64,000 nt of DNA from Stenotrophomonas sp. UBA2629 (GTDB lineage: Bacteria > Pseudomonadota > Gammaproteobacteria > Xanthomonadales > Xanthomonadaceae). Below are positions 33,961 through 42,373 of this stretch, in pieces. The stretch lies in assembly GCA_002359895.1 (NCBI GenBank), contig DEOB01000011.1:497203-561202 (forward strand). The letters are read 5' to 3'. The position numbers were made by a program, and so were the translations under genes. The notes beneath the pieces are model-generated. The model searched no databases. It was not told the origin of the DNA and saw only the letters and a list, made by a program, of their open reading frames with translations. The stretch's first letter is position 1; each line of letters opens with the position of its first letter.

Positions 33961-34908
33961 ATGACCGTGGTGCCTGCCGGAATGCTAACCGATGTCACGT
34001 TGCAGTCTCTGCAGAACGCGCAGGAGCAGGTTAATTCCCTGTTGCTGGGCAAGGCGCAGGAGGTGCGGCTGGCCTTTGTCGCACTGCTGTCCGGAGGACA
34101 TCTGCTGATCGAGGATCTGCCCGGCTTGGGCAAGACCACGCTGGCGCACGCCATGGCGTCCAGCCTCGGCCTGCAGTTCCAGCGCGTGCAGTTCACCTCC
34201 GACCTGCTGCCGGCCGATGTGCTTGGCATCTCAATCTATGAAGGGCACAGCCGCAGCTTCCAGTTCCACCCGGGACCGGTGTTCTGCAACGTACTGCTGG
34301 CCGATGAAATCAACCGCGCACCGCCGCGCACGCAGAGTGCCCTGCTCGAAGCGATGGCCGAACAGCAGGTGACGCTCGATGGCGTGACCCACGCATTACC
34401 GGACCCGTTCTTCGTCATTGCCACACAGAACCCGGTGGATATGTCCGGCACGTTCCCGCTACCCGATTCGCAGCTGGATCGCTTCTTGCTGCGGCTCACG
34501 CTGGGCTACCCCAATGCCGAGGCCGAACGTGCGCTGCTCAGTGGCAGTAGTCGCCGCAAGTTGATCGCGCGCGCCGTGCCGTGCCTGTCCGACCAGGACA
34601 TCGTCGCGCTGCGTGAGGCGGTGGAACAGGTGCATACCAGCGACGCACTCATTGATTACGTGCAGGCACTGCTTACCCGCAGCCGCCAGCATCCGGGAGT
34701 GAAGGTTGGCCTGTCGCCGCGCGCCGGCATCGCACTGCTGCGTGCGGCCAAAGCACATGCCTTGCTGCTGGGCAGGAAGCATGTGGTGCCCGAGGACGTG
34801 CAAGCGCTGTTCATTGCGGTGGCAGGCCACCGCTTGATGGCAGAAGCAGAGTCTTCCTCCGGCCCGGTGCTGGCGCGCGCCATCCTGCACAGCGTCCGGG
34901 TCGACTGA
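33961..34908 (+). CDS. MoxR family AAA+ ATPase
   Basis: 315 residues with Walker A GLGKTT near residue 55, Walker B (VLLADEINRAPPRTQSALLEAM), sensor 1 (FFVIATQNPVD) and the LPDSQLDRFLLR segment. MoxR ATPases act as chaperones, usually with DUF58 and transglutaminase partners as here. It is divergent from the GT39 gene across 35 bp. The next gene starts directly at its stop. Confidence 0.94.
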   Translation: MTVVPAGMLTDVTLQSLQNAQEQVNSLLLGKAQEVRLAFVALLSGGHLLIEDLPGLGKTTLAHAMASSLGLQFQRVQFTSDLLPADVLGISIYEGHSRSFQFHPGPVFCNVLLADEINRAPPRTQSALLEAMAEQQVTLDGVTHALPDPFFVIATQNPVDMSGTFPLPDSQLDRFLLRLTLGYPNAEAERALLSGSSRRKLIARAVPCLSDQDIVALREAVEQVHTSDALIDYVQALLTRSRQHPGVKVGLSPRAGIALLRAAKAHALLLGRKHVVPEDVQALFIAVAGHRLMAEAESSSGPVLARAILHSVRVD

Positions 34909-35865
34909 GTGATCGGCCGATTGCGACAACAGCTGCAGAAGCTGCAATGGCTGGCGCGCCCGCGCCAGCCCGAGGCAGTGCCGGTGCAGTTGGACCGCCA
35001 CCGCATCTACGTGTTGCCAACCGGCTTTGGCCTGTTCCTGGCCGCGCTGCTGGCGACCATGCTGCTGGGCGCGTTGAACTACAACAACAACCCGGCACTG
35101 CTGCTGGCCTTGGCACTGGCCGCCACTACATTGGCCAGTGCGGTGTATGCGCACCTGCAGCTCTCCGGTATCCGCCTTGAAGCGCTGTCGGCCGAGCCGG
35201 TGCCGGCGGGTGCGCCGATTCAACTGCGGCTGGCGCTGGCGCGCACAGGCAGTCGCCCACATCGCGCGTTGCAGTTGTCGCACGGCGATGCGCACACCGT
35301 GGTGAACCTGGTCGCCGGCAATCAAGTTGAAGCCGATCTCATGCTGCCCACACATGTGCGCGGCTGGCTGGATATCTCGCGCATCCGCATCACGACCACC
35401 CAACCGCTGGGACTGGTGCGTGCCTGGTCGTGGTTCTGGCCTGACGCACCGTTGCTGGTCTACCCCGCGCCCGAGGTCAACGCACCGCCGTTGCCCGACA
35501 CCGGTACCACCTCCACACGCACCCGCGTGCATCCCATGGGCGATGAGCTGCAGCAGCTGCGCGCCTATCGCAAAGGCGATGCGCTGCGCACGATTGCGTG
35601 GAAGCACTCCGCGCGCCGCGATGGCCTGCTGGTACGCGAATACGAGCGCCCCGTCGGTTCGGAGCTGGTGCTGGATTGGCAGCAGCTGCACGCCCTTCCC
35701 TACGAACGCCGCATCGCCCGCTTGGCGCGCTGGGTGGACGATGCCGAGCGCGAAGGCCGTCGCTATCAGCTGCGCCTGCCCGGCAACCCCGCATTCGGCC
35801 CCGCCCTCGGTGATGCACATCGCCACCTGTGTCTACGCGCACTCGCCTTGTTGCCGCCCGCATGA
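34909..35865 (+). CDS. DUF58 protein
   Basis: 318 residues from a GTG adjacent to the moxR stop. Two N-terminal membrane segments (about 33-75), then a cytoplasmic part with the DUF58 signature LRAYRKGDALRTIAWKHSAR and REYERPVGSELVLDW. The domain relates to von Willebrand-like folds. Overlap of its TGA with the next ATG (ATGA, 35862-35865) shows coupling. Confidence 0.92.
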   Translation: MIGRLRQQLQKLQWLARPRQPEAVPVQLDRHRIYVLPTGFGLFLAALLATMLLGALNYNNNPALLLALALAATTLASAVYAHLQLSGIRLEALSAEPVPAGAPIQLRLALARTGSRPHRALQLSHGDAHTVVNLVAGNQVEADLMLPTHVRGWLDISRIRITTTQPLGLVRAWSWFWPDAPLLVYPAPEVNAPPLPDTGTTSTRTRVHPMGDELQQLRAYRKGDALRTIAWKHSARRDGLLVREYERPVGSELVLDWQQLHALPYERRIARLARWVDDAEREGRRYQLRLPGNPAFGPALGDAHRHLCLRALALLPPA

Positions 35866-37814
35866 GTACTTCTTCTCCGTCCTTGGGCAGTCACGCACGC
35901 GGCTGGGTATTGCTGACCACCGCGCTCTCCCTGTTGCCCTTGATGCTGCAGTTGCCGGGCGTGCTGGCCGGCGTATTCGGCGCCACCGCACTGATCGTGG
36001 CCGGCCTGTCGTGGCGGCGCCCGGTTCCCTTGCTGCTGCGCCTGCTGTTGATCGCCACCATGCTGGTCAGCATCTACTGGCAGATGGGCGCCAACCCCGG
36101 CCGCGATACCGGTTGCGCCCTGCTGGCGGCGATGCTGGCGATCAAATCCAGCGAGCTGCGCACACTGCGCGACGCACGCAGCCTGCTGGGCTTTGCCCTG
36201 TTCGCCCCGTTTGCCGCCTTCCTGCTCGACCAAGGGCCGGTCACCTTGCTGCTGGCAACCGCAGCGGTCATCTGCGCGCTGCTGGCACTGCAGCGGCTGG
36301 CAGATGACGCCGCAGGCGTCACCGCGCTACCACCCGCCGCGCAGTTACGCACCGTGGGCAAGCTGATGCTGCTCGCGCTGCCTTTGGCCTTGTCTGCGTT
36401 CTGGCTGGTGCCGCGCCTGGGCAGCCCGCTATGGGGCATTCCCGACCGTGTGGTCAGCCGCCCCGGCCTGTCCGACCGCATGGAGCCCGGCGCCTGGATC
36501 GACCTCATGGCCGACGACAGCCCGGCCCTGCGCGCGCAGTTCTTCGGCCCGGTGCCTGCCCCGGACCAACGCTACTGGCGTGGCCCGATACTGACACGCT
36601 TCGACGGCCGCAGCTGGACCCGCTTGGACAGCCAGCGCCGCCTTGCCCCGCCCACGTTTGAAGCCGGCACAGCGCGCTGGGATTATCTGATCGAATATGA
36701 AGCCACCGACGACCGCCAACTCGTCGCGCTGGACCTCCCGCTGGCCGCACCGGCCGACAGCCAGTTGGATGCCGACTACAGCCTCAGCAGCAACCGGCCG
36801 CTGAGCGCGCTGACCCGCTGGCGCATGCAATCGGCGCCACCGCGCGGCTACCAATCACAACTGCCAGAGCGTCTGCATCGGCAGACCTTGCAACTGCCCA
36901 CAGGCTTCAACCCGCGCACGCTGGCACTGGCCAAACAGTGGCGCGCGGACGCGGGCCAGGACGATGCCGCCATCGTGCAGCGCAGCCTGGACTGGATTCA
37001 CCGCGAATTCGCCTACACCCTGTCCACACCGCTGGCCGGCCGCCACAGCGCGGATGAATTTCTGTTCGACCAGAAAGAAGGCTTCTGCGAACACTTCAGC
37101 TCGGCCTTTGTCGTACTGATGCGCGGCGCCGGCATTCCTGCGCGCGTGGTCACCGGCTATGCCGGCGGCGTGCGCAACCGTTATGGCGACTACTGGGTGG
37201 TGCGCAAAATGGACGCCCACGCGTGGGCCGAAGTCTGGCTGGCCGGGCGCGGCTGGGTGCGCGTGGACCCCACCGCCGCCGTTGCCCCCGAGCGTATCTA
37301 CGACACGCTGGAAGACCGCCTGGGCCAAGGCAACGCAGGCGGGCTGGACCTGGCTGGCCGCTGGGACAGCCTCAAGCAGTTCGGCGACTGGATGCGTCGT
37401 GGCTGGAACACCGCTTTTCTGTCATTTGATGCCAGCCGCCAGCAGCAGCTGCTCCGTCCCTTCGGCATCGACCGGCTGTCGCCTTCGCAGTTGATCGCAC
37501 TGTTTGCCGGCTTTGCGGTACTCGCCCTGGGCCTGATGGCCTGGCTGCTGGCGCGCGGCGAACGCCAGCGTGACCCACTGCTGCGGGCCTGGCACCGGCT
37601 CGACCGCCGCTACGCCCGGCTCGGCCTGGGCCGCGAACCCCACGAATCGGCCAACGATTGGGCCCGGCGCGTGGAACTAAACCACCCTGACAGCGGTCTC
37701 TTGTCGCTCAGTCAGCGTTTCACCGACGCCAGATACGCTGGCGCCCTGTTCGATCACGTTTCATTATTGGCTGACCTGCGCAGGCATCGCCCGAGACCCG
37801 GAGCACGACCATGA
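35862..37814 (+). CDS. TgpA-like membrane transglutaminase-domain protein
   Basis: 650 residues: about six N-terminal membrane segments, a periplasmic domain with the transglutaminase-like catalytic triad Cys409 (GFCEHFSSAF), His453 (DAHAWAEVW) and Asp469 (VRVDPT), then a last membrane helix (LIALFAGFAVLALGLMAWLL) and a DUF4129-like tail. The Pseudomonas aeruginosa counterpart TgpA is essential. It overlaps both neighbours by 4 nt. Confidence 0.93.
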   Translation: MSTSSPSLGSHARGWVLLTTALSLLPLMLQLPGVLAGVFGATALIVAGLSWRRPVPLLLRLLLIATMLVSIYWQMGANPGRDTGCALLAAMLAIKSSELRTLRDARSLLGFALFAPFAAFLLDQGPVTLLLATAAVICALLALQRLADDAAGVTALPPAAQLRTVGKLMLLALPLALSAFWLVPRLGSPLWGIPDRVVSRPGLSDRMEPGAWIDLMADDSPALRAQFFGPVPAPDQRYWRGPILTRFDGRSWTRLDSQRRLAPPTFEAGTARWDYLIEYEATDDRQLVALDLPLAAPADSQLDADYSLSSNRPLSALTRWRMQSAPPRGYQSQLPERLHRQTLQLPTGFNPRTLALAKQWRADAGQDDAAIVQRSLDWIHREFAYTLSTPLAGRHSADEFLFDQKEGFCEHFSSAFVVLMRGAGIPARVVTGYAGGVRNRYGDYWVVRKMDAHAWAEVWLAGRGWVRVDPTAAVAPERIYDTLEDRLGQGNAGGLDLAGRWDSLKQFGDWMRRGWNTAFLSFDASRQQQLLRPFGIDRLSPSQLIALFAGFAVLALGLMAWLLARGERQRDPLLRAWHRLDRRYARLGLGREPHESANDWARRVELNHPDSGLLSLSQRFTDARYAGALFDHVSLLADLRRHRPRPGARP

Positions 37815-38344
37815 ACACCCGCATTCTCATTACCCTTGCCGCCACCTTGACGCTGGCTGCCTGTGCCACCGCCCCCAAGCCGCTGCAGGGACAGTTCAGC
37901 CCGGTCTCGCCGCGCGATTCGGTTGCGCAGAAGCAGACCGGCACGCCGGTACGCTGGGGCGGCCGCATCATTGAAACCATCCCCGCCCAAGGCGAAACCT
38001 GCTTTCAGATGCTGGCCCGCCCGCTCAACGGCAGCGGCCGCCCGAGCAACACCTCCTCCGATACCAGCGATGGCCGCTTCATTGCCTGCCGCGCCGGCTT
38101 CTACGACCCGGCGGTGTTCGAGCCCGGCCGCGACGTGACCTTCATCGGCCGCGTGGATGGCTTCCAGACCACCAAAATCGGCGAATACGACTACCCGTTG
38201 CCCAAGATGGCCGCTGACGTGGTTTATCTGTGGCCGATGCAGCGCGAAGTGGACGTGGTTCCGGTCTACCCGTACGGCCCGTGGGGCCCGGCATGGGGTC
38301 CAGGCCCGGGCTGGGGCTGGGGCTGGCGCAGTGGCTGGTGGTAA
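37811..38344 (+). CDS. slp: Slp family outer membrane lipoprotein
   Basis: 177 residues. Lipobox LAAC with Cys18; the core WGGRIIETIPAQGETCFQMLARPL with FEPGRDVTFIGRVDGFQTTKIGEYDYPLPKM matches Slp proteins, which appear under starvation or acid stress. The C-terminal 30 residues are a low-complexity Gly/Trp/Pro tail. It overlaps the transglutaminase gene by 4 nt, so it is the last gene of the moxR run. Confidence 0.9.
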   Translation: MNTRILITLAATLTLAACATAPKPLQGQFSPVSPRDSVAQKQTGTPVRWGGRIIETIPAQGETCFQMLARPLNGSGRPSNTSSDTSDGRFIACRAGFYDPAVFEPGRDVTFIGRVDGFQTTKIGEYDYPLPKMAADVVYLWPMQREVDVVPVYPYGPWGPAWGPGPGWGWGWRSGWW

Positions 38345-38364
38345 GCCCACGTAACGCATGACAG

Positions 38365-38389
38365 AACGCCGCCTTCGGGCGGCGTTTTT
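38365..38389 (+). terminator. Terminator of the moxR-slp operon
   Basis: Stem AACGCCGCC-ttc-GGGCGGCGTT with five T, 20 bp past the slp stop. Confidence 0.9.
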
Positions 38390-38406
38390 GTTTGCAGCAG
38401 CCGCAC

Positions 38407-38437
38407 AACAAAAAACGCCACCGGAAGGTGGCGTTTT
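38407..38437 (-). terminator. Terminator of hinT
   Basis: Perfect 11-bp stem AAAACGCCACC/GGTGGCGTTTT; on the minus strand it is followed by TTTTTTGTTG. Together with the preceding hairpin it isolates the two convergent units. Confidence 0.85.
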
Positions 38438-38457
38438 GTCCGCATCGACCACTACGT

Positions 38458-38808
38458 TTACGCCGCGCCGAAGTGCCCCAACGCTGCGCCCGCCAGCAGA
38501 TGCAGGTGGATATGGAACACGGTCTGCCCGGCGTCTTCGCGGCAGTTCATCACGATGCGGTAGCCGTTCTGCGCCAGCCCCTGCTGCCGTGCGTATTCGG
38601 CCGCAGCCAAGGCCAGCTTGCCGATCAGGTGCGCCTGCGAAGGCTGCAGATCGTCCAGCGTGGGGATGACTTCATTCTTCGGAATGAAAAGCACATGCAC
38701 CGGCGCCTGCGGAGCGATGTCCTTGAAGCCCAGCACATCCTCGTCTTCGTAGACGATGGTGGCGGGAATCTCGCGGCGGATGATCTTGCCGAAAATCGTG
38801 TCGGTCAT
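38458..38808 (-). CDS. hinT: HIT-family purine nucleoside phosphoramidase
   Basis: 116 residues with the histidine triad HIHLHLL near residue 98 and the N-terminal TIFGKIIRREIPATIVYEDE. It hydrolyses adenosine phosphoramidates. ATG 38808 is used; a GTG four codons earlier is possible. The unit is separate from recR by 49 bp. Confidence 0.94.
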   Translation of the reverse strand: MTDTIFGKIIRREIPATIVYEDEDVLGFKDIAPQAPVHVLFIPKNEVIPTLDDLQPSQAHLIGKLALAAAEYARQQGLAQNGYRIVMNCREDAGQTVFHIHLHLLAGAALGHFGAA

Positions 38809-38857
38809 GCGACGGCTCACTGGGGAATCGGCCTACAGCTTACCGCCCCGGCAGCGG

Positions 38858-39457
38858 CTATTCGCTGATTTCGCTGCGGCTGCCAAAGGCGTGCGACAAG
38901 GTGCCGCGGTCCACGTACTCCAACTCGCCGCCCAACGGCAGCCCTTGCGCCAGGCGGCTGGGCCGCACCTTGTTGCGGCGGGCCAGCTGCGCCAGGTAAT
39001 GCGCGGTGGCCTCGCCTTCCACGGTGGAATTGGTGGCGATGATCAGCTCGGTCACTTCGCCCTGGGCCAAGCGCGCTTCCAGCTTGTCCAGGCCCAACTC
39101 GCGCGGGCCAATTCCGTCCAGCGGCGACAAGCGCCCCTGCAGCACGTAATACACACCGCGATAGCTGGTGGCGTGTTCAATGGCCAAGCGGTCAGCCGGG
39201 GATTCGATCACGCACAGCATCTGCCGCTCGCGGCTGGCGCTGGCGCACACCGGGCATACCTCGGTTTCGCTGAAATCCCGGCATTGCGCGCAGTGGCCGA
39301 TTTTTTCGATGGCCTCGGCCAACACCTCGGACAAACGTTGACCGCCATCGCGGGCACGTTCCAGCACGTGGTAGGCCATGCGTTGCGCCGTTTTCTGGCC
39401 GACGCCCGGCAACACACGGAACGCTTCGATCAGTTGTTCCAGCAGCGGCAGGCTCAT
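38858..39457 (-). CDS. recR: Recombination protein RecR
   Basis: 199 residues: helix-hairpin-helix (LPGVGQKTAQRMAYH), a C4 zinc finger (Cys56, 59, 68, 71) and a Toprim domain (LCVIESPADRLAIE). It acts with RecF and RecO in loading RecA at gaps. The dnaX-ybaB-recR order is the usual one. ATG 39457 matches the family start. Confidence 0.97.
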   Translation of the reverse strand: MSLPLLEQLIEAFRVLPGVGQKTAQRMAYHVLERARDGGQRLSEVLAEAIEKIGHCAQCRDFSETEVCPVCASASRERQMLCVIESPADRLAIEHATSYRGVYYVLQGRLSPLDGIGPRELGLDKLEARLAQGEVTELIIATNSTVEGEATAHYLAQLARRNKVRPSRLAQGLPLGGELEYVDRGTLSHAFGSRSEISE

Positions 39458-39550
39458 CGCATTGGGCTCTTCATCAAAACAAGCGCGCGAAGCCCGGGGG
39501 CTTCGCGTCGCGGGTAACACAGGCGCCGGGCAAGGCCGGCGCCCGCAGCA

Positions 39551-39871
39551 TCAGAACGGCAGCTTCATGCCCGGCGGCAACTTCATGCCGGCCGTAGCCG
39601 AGCCCATGCGGCTCTGCGATTCGGTGTCGATCTTGTTGGCCGCATCGTTGAACGCGGCGGCGATCAGGTCTTCCACCATTTCCTGGTCGGACAGCACCGA
39701 GGGATCAATGCGCACCTTGCGGCACTCTTTGGTGCCACTCAGGGTCACGGTGACCATGCCGCCACCGGAGCTGCCGGTGACTTCCAACTTGGCGATTTCT
39801 TCCTGGGCCTTCTGCAGGTTTTCCTGCATTTTTTGGGCCTGCTGCATCATCTGGGCGATATTGCCGCGCAT
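39551..39871 (-). CDS. ybaB: YbaB/EbfC nucleoid-associated protein
   Basis: 106 residues: a coiled N-terminal helix (QMMQQAQKMQENLQKAQEEIAKLEV broken up by Met/Gln) and the small beta domain with CRKVRIDPSVL. It binds DNA as a dimer. It follows dnaX by 6 bp in the usual dnaX-ybaB-recR order. Confidence 0.95.
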   Translation of the reverse strand: MRGNIAQMMQQAQKMQENLQKAQEEIAKLEVTGSSGGGMVTVTLSGTKECRKVRIDPSVLSDQEMVEDLIAAAFNDAANKIDTESQSRMGSATAGMKLPPGMKLPF

Positions 39872-39877
39872 GGTTGC

Positions 39878-41812
39878 TTACTCTTTGAATGGACGGATGG
39901 AATCGGCGACAACCCGGGCGCCCTGCTGGATCAGCTGCTGCACCTGCGGGTCGGCCATGAAAACGGCTTCGGCCGCATCTTGTTGCTCACCGCGCTGACG
40001 GTCAGCGCGCTCGTGCAACGTCTCGGCCTGGACGTTGCCGGTTTCAATCACAATTTTGGGCGTCGTGCCCAGCGCCTGCGACAAGGCTTGCGCCAACGCA
40101 CCCAGCGCGCGCTCGGACTGCAGGTATTCAAAACCCGGCAACAAGCCCAAGCGCAGCACGCCATGCTGGTAGCTGACAAATGCACAATTGGCGGCCAGCT
40201 CACGCGAGGGACCTGACAGACCGCTGTCATCCACCAGATCCAACCATTGCTCGGCGCTTTCCAACGCGCGCGTGGCGGCCACAGGCTTGCTCGGCTCGAT
40301 AGCGATACCGGCGGGGCGTGCAGGTGCAGGCGCGGCCACAACGGGCGGTGCGGAACGTATGGGCTCGGCCTTGATCGGCTCAACCTCGCGTTCCGGTTCG
40401 TCCGCCATTTCCATCGCCATGGCTTCATCGCGTGCGGTGTCTTCGGCCGCTTCCACCGCCCAAGGCGGCAGATCGTCGGCAGCAGCGCGCGGCTTTTCAA
40501 CAGCGGCAACGGGTGCCGGTGCTGGCCGTTGCGCCGCGACTTCAGCAACAGGTGCAGCCACTTCAAGGGCGGGTGCTTGCGGCGGCGCGACAGCCACCGG
40601 CACGGGCTCGGCAGGCTTGGCAATCGGCGCCGGAGCACTTGCTGCAGCGGCAACGCCGCCACCGGAAGCGACCGGTGCAACACCACCAGCGCCCATGCCC
40701 TGGCCCGAACCTTCCGGCACCGCAGGCACGGCACCTGATGGACGGAACGCCAACATGCGCAGCACGGTCATTTCAAAACCCGCACGCGGGCTGGGCGCAA
40801 GATGCAGGTCACGACGGCCGCCGAGCGCCATCTGATACCAGAGCTGCACCACTTCCGGGCGCAAACGCTGTGCGAAGGCGACCGAATCAATGCCTTCACC
40901 CGGCACTACCGCGCCTGGCACCAACTGCTGCACCTGGATGCGATGCAGGCCTTCGGCCAGCGCGTCCAGCACGCCGCTCCAATCCGGCGAGAATTCCGCC
41001 AGCATGGCAACCACCTGCAACAAGCGGCTGCCATCGCCTTCGGCCAAGGCATCAAGCATGGCCGACACCTGCGTGCGGTCCACCGTGCCCAGCATCGCGC
41101 GCACCACATCATCGCGCAGCGCGCCGCCGGCATAGGCAATGGACTGGTCCAGCAGCGATAAACCGTCACGCAGCGAGCCATCGGCCGCACGCGCCAGCTG
41201 CACGATGGCGCTGTCGTCGAACTCGATTTCCTCGGCGGTCATGATCCGCTTCATCTGCCCCTGTATCTGCTCCTCATCCAACCGCTTGAGGTTGAACTGC
41301 AGACAGCGGCTGAGCACGGTGACCGGCAGTTTCTGCGGATCGGTGGTGGCCAGCAGGAACTTCACATGCTCCGGCGGCTCTTCCAGCGTCTTGAGCAGCG
41401 CATTGAACGCGGCCTTGGACAGCATGTGCACTTCGTCGATCAGGTAGACCTTGTACTTGCCGCGCGAGGGCATGTACTGGGCGTTCTCGATGACCTCTCG
41501 CACATCATCCACACCGGTGTTGGACGCGGCGTCGATTTCCAGCAGGTCGATATAACGGCCGGCATCAATGTCCAGACAGGCCCGGCACTGACCACACGGG
41601 TCGGCGCTGGTGCCCTGCTCGCAGTTCAGCGATTTGGCAAAGATGCGGGCAATGGTGGTCTTACCAACCCCGCGGGTACCGGTAAACAGAAAGGCATGGT
41701 GGACGCGGCCACTGTCCAGCGCATTGCTGAGCGCACGGACCACGTGTTCCTGGCCCACCAGCTCGGCAAAACGCTTCGGACGCCACTTGCGGGCAAGGAC
41801 GAGATAGGACAT
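39878..41812 (-). CDS. dnaX: DNA polymerase III subunits tau/gamma
   Basis: 644 residues from ATG 41812. Walker A GTRGVGKT (45-52), a zinc module (Cys64, 73, 76, 79), the KTLEEPPEHVKFLLATTDPQKL segment and the SRC arginine finger (VLSRCLQF). A Pro/Ala-rich linker (about 385-540) separates the clamp-loader part from the polymerase-binding tau tail. I see no A6G slippery heptamer of the Escherichia coli type, so a gamma form made by frameshift is not apparent. Confidence 0.96.
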   Translation of the reverse strand: MSYLVLARKWRPKRFAELVGQEHVVRALSNALDSGRVHHAFLFTGTRGVGKTTIARIFAKSLNCEQGTSADPCGQCRACLDIDAGRYIDLLEIDAASNTGVDDVREVIENAQYMPSRGKYKVYLIDEVHMLSKAAFNALLKTLEEPPEHVKFLLATTDPQKLPVTVLSRCLQFNLKRLDEEQIQGQMKRIMTAEEIEFDDSAIVQLARAADGSLRDGLSLLDQSIAYAGGALRDDVVRAMLGTVDRTQVSAMLDALAEGDGSRLLQVVAMLAEFSPDWSGVLDALAEGLHRIQVQQLVPGAVVPGEGIDSVAFAQRLRPEVVQLWYQMALGGRRDLHLAPSPRAGFEMTVLRMLAFRPSGAVPAVPEGSGQGMGAGGVAPVASGGGVAAAASAPAPIAKPAEPVPVAVAPPQAPALEVAAPVAEVAAQRPAPAPVAAVEKPRAAADDLPPWAVEAAEDTARDEAMAMEMADEPEREVEPIKAEPIRSAPPVVAAPAPARPAGIAIEPSKPVAATRALESAEQWLDLVDDSGLSGPSRELAANCAFVSYQHGVLRLGLLPGFEYLQSERALGALAQALSQALGTTPKIVIETGNVQAETLHERADRQRGEQQDAAEAVFMADPQVQQLIQQGARVVADSIRPFKE

Positions 41813-41886
41813 CAGGCAACCGTCTTCATCTGAGCCCCCATTGTGCCATGGCCCCACCCCTCCGCCAGCACCCATTCACGGGGTGC

Positions 41887-41915
41887 TTGTGGCAACGCAC
41901 CAAGCCCTATAGAAT
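41887..41915 (+). promoter_or_regulatory. Promoter of tRNA-Ser(GGA)
   Basis: TTGTGG, 17-bp spacer, TAGAAT (5 of 6 to consensus), then a GC-rich discriminator TTGCGCCCC. The tRNA begins 40 bp past the -10. The same TTGTGG-17 layout precedes tRNA-Ser(CGA). Confidence 0.6.
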
Positions 41916-41954
41916 TTGCGCCCCTGCTGCGGTGTTCCACCAGCGGCAGGATCC

Positions 41955-42047
41955 GGAGAGGTGTCCGAGTGGTTGAAGGAGCACGCCTGGAAAGTGTGTA
42001 AGCGTCTAAACCGCGCTTCGGGGGTTCGAATCCCCCTCTCTCCGCCA
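41955..42047 (+). tRNA. tRNA-Ser(GGA)
   Basis: 93 nt with encoded CCA and the long variable arm of class II tRNAs. Anticodon loop CTGGAAA gives GGA, reading TCC and TCT codons. Acceptor GGAGAGG pairs with TCTCTCC. Confidence 0.96.
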
Positions 42048-42055
42048 GATTCAAG

Positions 42056-42083
42056 AAAAAGCCACCCTTCGGGGTGGCTTTTT
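42056..42083 (+). terminator. Terminator of tRNA-Ser(GGA)
   Basis: Stem AAAAGCCACCC-ttc-GGGGTGGCTTTTT, eight bases after the tRNA. Confidence 0.88.
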
Positions 42084-42373
42084 CGTTTGGTCAGCCAACG
42101 CATGGGGTTGTGCAAAGCCCCGTTGGGGTGCGGCGACTTCGCAGGAGCTGATCCATGGCACCGAAAGCGCAATTCATCGGCGACGGCCTTTACGGCATTG
42201 GACGCTACGATTTGGAAAGAGAACCCTCCTGGGCTCGTCCGGCGATAGCCAAAAACGCTCATGCCGTCCCAGGCACCCAAACTGAGAGAAAGCGCGCAAT
42301 CCCGCCAAGCTCCCTGCATCACTCTCCAGTCCCATGCTAATTTCCAGCATTAGACCGATCCAAAAGGTGCGGG

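Noticed and set aside
39878..41812. Programmed frameshift site in dnaX to make gamma.
   Set aside because: No A6G or similar slippery heptamer was found within the gene; the A run nearby (complement of 39831-39836) belongs to ybaB.
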